Assembly (NCBI RefSeq): GCF_014652395.1
Contig: NZ_BMYS01000009.1
Location: 1-64,000 of the forward strand
Source: Advenella faeciporci
GTDB taxonomy: Bacteria; Pseudomonadota; Gammaproteobacteria; Burkholderiales; Burkholderiaceae_B
Length of the DNA: 64,000 bases
Reading direction: 5' to 3'
Shown here: positions 56,414 to 64,000 of the stretch, piece after piece
How the letters are laid out: every line of letters begins with the position of its first letter
Position numbering within the stretch: the stretch's first letter is position 1
Notes under the pieces: generated by a model
Told to the model about the DNA's origin: nothing
The model's database searches: none
The model's input: only the letters and a program-made list of their open reading frames with translations
Program-made: the position numbers and the translations under genes

Positions 56414-57757
56414 ATGAACCAACACCCGTCACGGCAGCCTTTGCCGCGTGCGCAAGTTTTGGCTGAGCGCGCCTTTTCAACACTAGACCGTTTTCTTCAT
56501 ATTGAAGCGGTGAGCGGTATTGTTTTGCTGGTGGCAGCCGCCATTGCATTGATCTGGGCCAATTCCTCTTTTTCGGCAAGTTATCACGATCTTTGGCACA
56601 CGCCATTTTCCATTGGCATTGGCACCTATGTATTTTCGCAATCGTTGCACTTTTGGATTAACGATGCGCTCATGACCGTTTTTTTTCTGGTGGTTGGGAT
56701 GGAGATCCGTCGGGAAATTCATGAAGGGGCCTTATCCAATTTCAGGCTTGCCGCATTGCCACTTGCCGCAGCCATGGGAGGTGTCGTTGCACCGGCCCTG
56801 ATATATCTTGTTTTTAATAGCGCTCCCCCCAATAGTGCCGGATGGGCTGTGCCTACCGCCACGGATATTGCCTTTGCGGTGGGCGTATTGGCTTTGTTGG
56901 GGCGATCCATTCCCGGCAATGTCCGGGTGTTTTTACTGGCCTTGGCCATTATTGATGATATCGTGGCTGTGATGATTATTGCGGTGTTTTATTCTGGCGG
57001 CCTTGATTACAGTGGCTTGCTGATTGCGGCACTGGGAATCATGATGGTACTTGGGTTGCAGATGATTGGCACAACTTCGGCTTATGCGTATGTGCTGCCT
57101 GGTGCTGTCTTATGGATAGGTTTGCTGCAAACGGGGGCGCACCCAACCCTGGCGGGTGTTGTGCTGGGTCTGATGACGCCGGTATTGCCCGGTCGTATGA
57201 AAGAGCCACCTTTAATGCTGGCGTCAGAGGCGATTAATACGTTTTCTCATCTCAATAAGCAAGACGCTTCTCCCAATCACCTTGCAGAACCCGTGAAGCA
57301 GCTTAAGCGTGCCCAGCGTGAACTGATGGCACCGGTAACCAGCGTTCAAATGGCCCTGCATCCGTGGGTGGCTTATGGGGTTATGCCATTGTTTGCGCTG
57401 GCCAATGCAGGGGTTACCCTGGATGGGGTGGATTTGGCAATGGGGGGGACACAATCGGTTTTACTGGGCATCTTGCTGGCATTGGTATTTGGCAAGCCGT
57501 TTGGCGTGATTGCCGCCAGTTGGCTGGTCGTTCGTTTAGGATGGTGTGTGCTGCCCCCGGGATTGAGCTGGGGTGGGATCAGTCTGGTTGGTTTGCTGGC
57601 AGGAATTGGTTTTACCATGTCGATTTTTATTGCCACGCTTGGATTGGCAGATCCCAATCTGCTTGGTGCCGCAAAGCTGGGTGTATTATTGGCTTCCCTG
57701 ACTGCAGCCATCGTTGGCCTAAGTTGGGGGTACCTCTACAAAAAAAGGCATAAGTAA
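56414..57757 (+). CDS. nhaA: Na+/H+ antiporter NhaA
   Basis: Exports Na+ or Li+ in exchange for protons. The 447-residue protein has about 12 membrane helices. It shows [20 protein letters not shown] near 80-100, the key aspartates in [18 protein letters not shown] near 152 and [16 protein letters not shown] near 178, and the C-terminal [14 protein letters not shown] 40-residue hydrophilic extension precedes the first helix. The ATG at 56414 is chosen over an upstream GTG at 56363, which lies inside the structured leader. Confidence 0.95.
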   Translation: MNQHPSRQPLPRAQVLAERAFSTLDRFLHIEAVSGIVLLVAAAIALIWANSSFSASYHDLWHTPFSIGIGTYVFSQSLHFWINDALMTVFFLVVGMEIRREIHEGALSNFRLAALPLAAAMGGVVAPALIYLVFNSAPPNSAGWAVPTATDIAFAVGVLALLGRSIPGNVRVFLLALAIIDDIVAVMIIAVFYSGGLDYSGLLIAALGIMMVLGLQMIGTTSAYAYVLPGAVLWIGLLQTGAHPTLAGVVLGLMTPVLPGRMKEPPLMLASEAINTFSHLNKQDASPNHLAEPVKQLKRAQRELMAPVTSVQMALHPWVAYGVMPLFALANAGVTLDGVDLAMGGTQSVLLGILLALVFGKPFGVIAASWLVVRLGWCVLPPGLSWGGISLVGLLAGIGFTMSIFIATLGLADPNLLGAAKLGVLLASLTAAIVGLSWGYLYKKRHK

Positions 57758-57786
57758 AGACCGCCGATTTGTGCAAGCCTGGCTTC

Positions 57787-57806
57787 AGCCCTGTTTGGGC
57801 AGGGCT
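57787..57806. terminator. Hairpin between convergent nhaA and thioesterase genes
   Basis: AGCCCTG (57787-57793) and CAGGGCT (57800-57806) form a seven-base stem around TTTGGG, about 30 bases after the nhaA stop. A run of seven T lies some 20 bases further on, not directly adjacent. Confidence 0.45.
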
Positions 57807-57828
57807 TGTATGACCTGAACAAATTTTT

Positions 57829-58629
57829 TTATGCCATTTTGCGTAAGGTAAGAATTTGTTCACTGCGGCCAAAAGGGCCATGGATGTCGTGCAGTACCGA
57901 ACTGGTCAAACCTATCCCATCTTCGCCATATTGTTGCACCGTTTCAAGACCCAGCCATTGTCCGGTAGGATATCGGTGCATATGAATTTGCAGGTCCAGA
58001 TTGGGAAAAGCCCAGGAAAATTCACCATCCTGTCTGGGTACAATGCCGTTGGCGGTATCTACCATGCCGATTAAATGCGCAAAGGGGGTGGTTGTTTGGC
58101 CTTCAACCATATCCAGATCATTGTTTAACCATACAATACCCTTGCCGGTCCGGTTGTTTTCATCGGCTCTGGTTTCAAGACTGTGAATATAGCCGCCTGG
58201 CCAGCGCCGCAGGCCGGTCCAAAGCGGGTAGGTTTCCGGGTGGAGGATTGCCGGGTCTTCAAGTCCGCCAATATGTTTACTGTCTTGCGTTGACATGCGC
58301 CAGGCTCGGGCAACAATGCAGGTTTTGCCATTGGCCTGCATTTCGGACTCAAGCAGTTCGATGGTTTTGCCGGCACGGATAATGCGGGTGTTAACACTGA
58401 ACTCGCCAAAATGGATCAAACCGAAAATATCAAAACTGATACGGCCTATTCGCATGTGGGCACGCGGAGCAAACTGTTCTAGTTCAACGGCCATGACGCC
58501 ACTGGCCGGTGCCATGTGCTGTTCGTGCGGGTTCCACGCGCCTTGTGCGTGGATGGTGGAGCAATAACGGCTAGTAACCGTGCCATCCGGGTTAACGGTT
58601 CTATCCAGAAATTGATAATAAGCAGACAT
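57829..58629 (-). CDS. Hot-dog fold thioesterase-family protein
   Basis: The 266-residue protein looks like a double hot-dog acyl-CoA thioesterase (TesB/4HBT_3 type). It has APRAHMRIGRISFDIFGLIHFGEF-type N-terminal strands with the common R-I-x-F-D pattern, and WAFPNLDLQIHMHRYPTGQWLGLE-type strands in the second half, with an aspartate in the usual place (both given as patterns). The substrate is unknown. The ATG at 58629 is preferred over one ten codons upstream. Confidence 0.72.
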   Translation of the reverse strand: MSAYYQFLDRTVNPDGTVTSRYCSTIHAQGAWNPHEQHMAPASGVMAVELEQFAPRAHMRIGRISFDIFGLIHFGEFSVNTRIIRAGKTIELLESEMQANGKTCIVARAWRMSTQDSKHIGGLEDPAILHPETYPLWTGLRRWPGGYIHSLETRADENNRTGKGIVWLNNDLDMVEGQTTTPFAHLIGMVDTANGIVPRQDGEFSWAFPNLDLQIHMHRYPTGQWLGLETVQQYGEDGIGLTSSVLHDIHGPFGRSEQILTLRKMA

Positions 58630-58859
58630 TGGTTTCCTCACAGCGTGTCTCCAGACCAAAGCAAAAATGCCAGGCAGGGTGTTTTTGTTTTTACCGGTTT
58701 GTGTAGCCCGGTTTAGGGGTAATTGTGTGTAAGTATGTTACTAAAAATGCGTGCTGAATATCAATTAAGTGACAACTGCCGTTTTCCAACTTGCAACAAA
58801 ACAGTTTCAGGATTGATGTTATTGAGTAAAAGGCGGCACAACGCTTGTTGTTGGCGTTT

Positions 58860-59756
58860 TCATTTTTGTTTGCCGCTGGTATTCACAATAATAAGTCCGC
58901 TTAGGGCCAGCGCCGAGCCCACCAGGAAAGTGGGTTCCAGAGGTTCATCCAGCAGCAGTATGCCCAGCAGTACGCCAAACAGGGGCGTCATGAATGACAG
59001 CACACCCAGGCGGCCAGTCAGGTATTTGCGCATCAGCCATATCCAGGTGAAATAAGTGGCGCAGGAAATGACCAGTGTCTGGAAGCCCAGGCTGGCCCAA
59101 ACAAGTGGCGTGCTGTTGAACGTTATTTGATTGGTAAAAAATGCCACCGGCATCAGGAAGATGAATCCACCGAATAACTGGTAGAACAGGGTTTGTGTGG
59201 GTGGCGCTTCGCTAAGGCGGCTGACCCGTACCGCCACGGTTGTCATGCCCCAGGCAAAACCACCGCATAAACCCAACAAATCGCCCAGTAATTGATTGGG
59301 GATGGCTTCGTTTTGGGCTTGCGGGGTGAGCAAAAAGGTAATCAGCAAGCCCGCGAAAGCCAGTGCCATGCCAAACCATTGACGCGGATTCAGGCGTTCT
59401 TCGGGTAAGCGCAGATGTAGTCCGATAGCTGCAAACAATGGGGCCGTATACATGAAAACAACCATGTGTGATGCTGATGTCCAGCGTAATCCTTCAGCAA
59501 CCAGCATGAATTCGGTCGCGAACAGAAAGCCAACCACCAGCCCAGAGCGAAACGCCACGCCTTCAAGCCATTGGTCGCGCGAGAACAGGCGGGTAAAGAG
59601 CAAGACCAGTACAGCAGCGACGCCGGAGCGGACGGAAACTTGCAATACTGGAGGGATGTCTGCGGCTACGGCTTTGATGGCGACTTGCTGAAGCCCCCAG
59701 ATCAGGCAAAGCAACACCATAATTGCGCTGGCTTTGCCATCTACTGCTTTCCTCAT
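58860..59756 (-). CDS. EamA-family (DMT superfamily) transporter
   Basis: The 298-residue protein has ten hydrophobic segments in two EamA repeats. The first starts IMVLLCLIWGLQQVAIK and the second GLCGGFAWGMTTVAVRVS near 160. A late LSFMTPLFGVLLGILLLDEPLEP lies near 255 (its LLDEPLEP being the signature). It is probably an amino-acid or metabolite exporter. The 230 bases before the thioesterase gene hold no gene. It is divergent from the cupin gene. Confidence 0.88.
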   Translation of the reverse strand: MRKAVDGKASAIMVLLCLIWGLQQVAIKAVAADIPPVLQVSVRSGVAAVLVLLFTRLFSRDQWLEGVAFRSGLVVGFLFATEFMLVAEGLRWTSASHMVVFMYTAPLFAAIGLHLRLPEERLNPRQWFGMALAFAGLLITFLLTPQAQNEAIPNQLLGDLLGLCGGFAWGMTTVAVRVSRLSEAPPTQTLFYQLFGGFIFLMPVAFFTNQITFNSTPLVWASLGFQTLVISCATYFTWIWLMRKYLTGRLGVLSFMTPLFGVLLGILLLDEPLEPTFLVGSALALSGLIIVNTSGKQK

Positions 59757-59830
59757 TTTATTGTATGCTCCATGTAAGATCTTTTAATATTTGCGTGTAT
59801 TTTTGTTAACAGCATATCTTACAGGAAAAC

Positions 59831-60154
59831 ATGATGCTGAATAATTTGTTCGAACAATTGCCCATGGTTACGGGGCAGGAGTCCTTTGACGACCTGCTGG
59901 CCGTGCCCGGGTTGCGTATTGAACGTATTGTGTCACATGGGCAGGTCAGTCCACCCGGATTCTGGTATGAACAGGATTGGAATGAGTGGGTGATGGTTTT
60001 GCAGGGCAGTGCTGCTTTACAGATTGAAGGAAAGGAAGAACCGGTTGTTTTGCAAAAGGGTGACCATTGTTGGTTGCCTGCCGGATGCCGGCATCGGGTT
60101 GCCTTTACTGCAAAGGATGAGGCCACGATTTGGTTGGCAGTGCATACGGATTAA
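59831..60154 (+). CDS. Small cupin-domain protein
   Basis: The 107-residue single-domain cupin has WYEQDWNEWVMVLQGSAAL at about 45-63, covering the first cupin motif. The glutamate and the HRV of LPAGCRHRVAF near 85 belong to the two motifs. The first motif lacks the paired histidines, so metal binding is uncertain. AGGA lies near the tandem ATGs at 59831/59834. Confidence 0.82.
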   Translation: MMLNNLFEQLPMVTGQESFDDLLAVPGLRIERIVSHGQVSPPGFWYEQDWNEWVMVLQGSAALQIEGKEEPVVLQKGDHCWLPAGCRHRVAFTAKDEATIWLAVHTD

Positions 60155-60243
60155 GCAGCCCCATTTATGGTAAGCCCTAAGTAATTTTTTTGCTCCAGGT
60201 TGTTACACTGAAACTGGGTTATTCAGTCGTGTATTTGATATAA

Positions 60244-61302
<1,059 letters not shown>

Positions 61303-61439
61303 ACTGAGTCGTTTGGCTGGTTACGGGCTGCTTTTTCCTTTCTTACAGGCAGGCAATTTGTAACCGGTCATTTATTTACATAGAGGGGGCGTATTGATGC
61401 AGGACCCTTCTTCTGGCACTAATAACATGGAGTACAACC

Positions 61440-61991
61440 ATGAATGTTCGCTGGTTTCATCGACTTGAAGAAGGGTTGATCGCTTTTTTGCTGGCAGCAA
61501 TGACACTGGTGACTTTTGCTCAGGTCATTGCGCGGTACATGTTCAATTACAGTTTCGTCTGGGCGCTTGAATTGTCCATTTTCCTTTTTGCCGGGTTGAT
61601 TTTTTTAGGCCTGGCCTATGGGGTGCGGGTGAACGCCCATATCGGGGTGGATGCCCTGATCAAAATATTGCCAAAAAAAATTGCGTATGTGGTGGGGATT
61701 ATTGCCTGCCTGCTTTGTCTTGGCTATACCGTTATTGTTTTTTACGGAGCCTGGATCTATGTGGATAAAATGTACATGATCGGCATTCTTGCGCAGGATA
61801 TCCCCATTCCTCAATGGGTACCTCGGCTTGTGCTTCCCATCGGGTTTGCCATGCTCTTCATTCGCTTTGCCGAAGTACTGTTTCATATGCTGCACGGTCA
61901 CCGTAGCCAGTTGCTTGGTGATGAGGCTGAAGAAGCGCTCAAACATCTTCATGATGATGACCATCCCGATAACCAGCAGGAGCGCAAATGA
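61440..61991 (+). CDS. dctQ: TRAP transporter small permease DctQ
   Basis: The 183-residue protein has four membrane helices. VTFAQVIARYMFNYSFVWALELS lies early in the family pattern (a conserved ARYMFNYSFVWALE core), followed by GVRVNAHIGVD. The tail is hydrophilic and histidine/aspartate-rich. It overlaps dctM by four bases (ATGA), so the two permease subunits are translationally coupled. Confidence 0.93.
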   Translation: MNVRWFHRLEEGLIAFLLAAMTLVTFAQVIARYMFNYSFVWALELSIFLFAGLIFLGLAYGVRVNAHIGVDALIKILPKKIAYVVGIIACLLCLGYTVIVFYGAWIYVDKMYMIGILAQDIPIPQWVPRLVLPIGFAMLFIRFAEVLFHMLHGHRSQLLGDEAEEALKHLHDDDHPDNQQERK

Positions 61992-63265
61992 CCACTATCG
62001 CACTTTTTGTCATGCTATTCGTGTTCATGTTCATAGGCACGCCTGTAGCGGTGGCTCTTGGGCTTTCTTCCATCCTTACCATCCTGTTTTTCGGTACAGA
62101 CTCGCTGGCTTCGCTGTCTCTTAAAATGTATGAGACATCCGAACACTTCACGCTGATGGCCATTCCTTTTTTCGTGCTGGCAGGTGCCTTCATGACAACA
62201 GGGGGCGTGGCCCGTCGCATGATCCGCTTTGCCAATGCCTCGGTAGGGCACTTGCATGGTGGCCTGGCCATTGCCTCGGTCATGGCCTGCTGCCTGTTTG
62301 CCGCGGTTTCCGGCTCTTCTCCGGCAACTGTGGTTGCCGTGGGCTCTATTGTTATTGCCGGCATGGTACGTGCCGGGTATTCGCAGCCTTTTGCCGCTGG
62401 TGTGGTTTCTAATGCGGGTACACTGGGTATCCTGATTCCACCGTCCATTGTGATGGTGGTGTATGGTGCGGCCACCGAAACCTCGGTGGGGGCATTGTTT
62501 ATGGCTGGTGTCATACCGGGCCTCACCCTGGGTGTGTCGCTCATGGTCGCCATTTATATCATTGCCCGTATCAAGAAATTTCCCCTGCAACCCAGGGCGT
62601 CAGCCAGGGAAGTCTTGACGGCGGGTCGGGATTCGATTTGGGGGCTGGCTTTGGTCTTCATTATCCTGGGCGGTATCTATGGAGGGGTTTTCACGCCAAC
62701 CGAAGCAGCGGCTGTATCGGCGGTATATGCTTTCGTTGTGGCCGTTTTCATCTATCGTGATATTGGGTTAAGGCAAGTGCCCGGGGTTTTACTGGATGCT
62801 TCCAAAGTGACAGTCATGCTGATGTTCATTATTGTTAACGCGCTGCTGTTTGCTCACGTGTTAACGACTGAACGCATTCCGCAAATCATTGCCGAGCAAA
62901 TCATTGCCTGGGACATGGCAGCCTGGCAGTTTCTGATCGTTGTCAATATTCTGTTGCTGATTGCCGGCATGTTCATGGAGCCCACCGGTATTATTTTGAT
63001 CCTTGCTCCCATCCTGTTTCCGATCGCCATGGAGCTGGGGATAGATCCGGTTCATTTGGGTATTATTATGGTGGTTAACCTGGAAATTGGTCTGGTAACA
63101 CCCCCTATTGGCTTGAATCTGTTTGTGACGGCAGGCATTACAAAAATGACCATTGGCCAGGTGATAAGGGCCGCTTCACCATGGCTGATTTTACTGCTGG
63201 GCTTCCTGGTGTTTGTGACGTATGTGCCCGCCATCTCGCTGTGGCTGCCAAAACTGCTGGGGTGA
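61988..63265 (+). CDS. dctM: TRAP transporter large permease DctM
   Basis: The 425-residue protein has about 12 membrane segments. It shows FMFIGTPVAVALGLSS near the start, AIPFFVLAGAFMTTGG near 57, the SGSSPATVVAVGSI signature near 110 and GTLGILIPPSIVMVVYG near 138. PTEAAAVSAVYAF near 238 and TPPIGLNLFVTAGI near 375 follow. It completes a self-contained TRAP system with dctP and dctQ. Confidence 0.96.
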   Translation: MTTIALFVMLFVFMFIGTPVAVALGLSSILTILFFGTDSLASLSLKMYETSEHFTLMAIPFFVLAGAFMTTGGVARRMIRFANASVGHLHGGLAIASVMACCLFAAVSGSSPATVVAVGSIVIAGMVRAGYSQPFAAGVVSNAGTLGILIPPSIVMVVYGAATETSVGALFMAGVIPGLTLGVSLMVAIYIIARIKKFPLQPRASAREVLTAGRDSIWGLALVFIILGGIYGGVFTPTEAAAVSAVYAFVVAVFIYRDIGLRQVPGVLLDASKVTVMLMFIIVNALLFAHVLTTERIPQIIAEQIIAWDMAAWQFLIVVNILLLIAGMFMEPTGIILILAPILFPIAMELGIDPVHLGIIMVVNLEIGLVTPPIGLNLFVTAGITKMTIGQVIRAASPWLILLLGFLVFVTYVPAISLWLPKLLG

Positions 63266-63334
63266 GTGCTTTGAAGTTTGATGCCGCAGATGCGTTTGCC
63301 GCGTAATACCTTCACAGTTGGGAAGTCATGAACG

Positions 63335-63380
63335 GCCCCCAAAATGTTGGATTTGATGCCAGCATCTCGGGGGCTTTTTT
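63335..63380 (+). terminator. Terminator of dctPQM
   Basis: GCCCCC (63335-63340) and GGGGGC (63369-63374) pair around a loop that holds a second TGTTGG/CCAGCA stem, followed by six T. It ends the TRAP operon. Confidence 0.85.
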
Positions 63381-63452
63381 GTGCTTTTATTTATTTCTGC
63401 GCGCCGAATCGAGTTGAGCCGGTGCGATGTTATGAAAGCGTTGTAAGCTTTT

Positions 63453-63977
63453 CTATCGTGTCATGCGCTTGAGGGTATCGTCACGCAAGATGAAATGGTG
63501 GTAAAACGCTGCACATATGTGACCAATCACCAGCAAAAGAAACAGCACGGCCACGGGAGCGTGCAGGCTGCCAACAGAGGCCATCCAGGCGATGCCGGTT
63601 TCGCTTTTTTCGACTAATTGCAGGCCAAAAACCTTAAGACCGTAACCTTTGCCAATCATATAAAAAATACCCAGAACCGGTAGCAGCAGCATGACAAGAT
63701 ACAGCAGGAAATGACCGATTCTGGCCAGTGGTGCCAATGGGCCGCTTAATTGCGGTCGATGCGGATACTGTTTGATCGCCCAGAATACACGCAAAATGCC
63801 CAGGATGAAGATCAGCAAACCGATGGAAATATGCCATGGCACCAGGGTTCGGCCAACCCAGTGTTCGCCCTCATCAATAAGGTCGCCGATTTTCATGAAT
63901 TGCCAGACAATCAGGATGGCCATTCCCCAATGAAACCATCGGGACAAACTGCCGTAACGTTCAGGTGTATCGCTCAT
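63453..63977 (-). CDS. cybB: Cytochrome b561
   Basis: The 174-residue inner-membrane dihaem protein has four helices. Haem-ligand histidines are visible in LSRWFHWGMAILIVWQF near 15, PWHISIGLLIF near 49, the GSLHAPVAVLFLLLV helix near 138 and IGHICAAFYHHF near 152. This family oxidises ubiquinol or passes electrons to superoxide. It is convergent with dctM. Confidence 0.93.
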   Translation of the reverse strand: MSDTPERYGSLSRWFHWGMAILIVWQFMKIGDLIDEGEHWVGRTLVPWHISIGLLIFILGILRVFWAIKQYPHRPQLSGPLAPLARIGHFLLYLVMLLLPVLGIFYMIGKGYGLKVFGLQLVEKSETGIAWMASVGSLHAPVAVLFLLLVIGHICAAFYHHFILRDDTLKRMTR

Positions 63978-64000
63978 TGTTCACTCCTTGGGTAGTGGAA

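Overview
The window is about 64 kb of a betaproteobacterial chromosome. The organism is most likely a member of the Burkholderiales close to the Alcaligenaceae (Bordetella/Achromobacter/Advenella-like). This is inferred from product types and gene order: hemL-thiE-thiD, rubredoxin-yqgE-ruvX-pyrR-pyrB-pyrC'-plsC, accB-accC-prmA-DUF3426, rplM-rpsI-argC-erpA, glyA-nrdR-ribD-ribE, a histone-H1-like protein and TRAP transporters. Most of the window is densely packed housekeeping sequence with short or overlapping gene junctions. By eye the base composition is close to 50% G+C, and the first ~4.2 kb is clearly more AT-rich.

Positions 1-4272 form an accessory island. It holds a truncated N-terminal fragment of a BREX brxA gene and a complete integron integrase (intI, minus strand) with a perfect LexA-type box just upstream of its start. 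Next comes an attI-like core site (GTTAGAT), then a 2-kb gene cassette encoding a DUF262/DUF1524 (GmrSD-like) nuclease, a well-formed attC site, and a second cassette whose DUF6602-like gene is broken off just before hemL. Everything recognisable here apart from the integrase belongs to families linked to anti-phage defence, so this is the best candidate for an unusual system in the window.

Positions 4273-20234 hold tetrapyrrole and thiamine genes (minus strand), then rubredoxin/YqgE/RuvX and the pyrimidine genes. The dihydroorotase-like protein in that run has lost its metal-binding HxH. PlsC, ApaH, a lone LptG, MtgA, AroE, an RNB exonuclease, YqiA, Mpl and a TlpA-like thioredoxin follow. 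Positions 20311-26994 hold aroQ (apparently leaderless), biotin carboxylase subunits, prmA, a DUF3426 protein, a PfkB kinase, YggT and a lysine/alanine-rich H1-like protein.

Positions 26995-27808 are non-coding with strong palindromes. They are followed by gltX, a Pat-like acetyltransferase, an esterase, darP, pmbA, an orphan Tat-exported TRAP binding protein, rplM-rpsI, argC, a DUF6776 protein and erpA. Positions 39349-43303 carry nadA-nadB facing a NrtR/NadQ-like regulator across a perfect 8+8 bp palindrome, a probable NAD-responsive control region. anmK, tyrS, a PEBP protein, glyA, nrdR, ribD, ribE and tRNA-Ser(GGA) follow.

Positions 50220-55490 hold an AI-2E-type transporter bracketed by two copies of the same terminator, and an unrecognised three-gene envelope operon (lipoprotein, large secreted protein, membrane-anchored protein) with a strong promoter. 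The right end has carbonic anhydrase, nhaA behind a structured 5' leader that may be a cation riboswitch, a thioesterase, an EamA exporter, a cupin, a complete TRAP transporter (dctPQM) and cytochrome b561. No CRISPR array, rRNA or transposase was seen.
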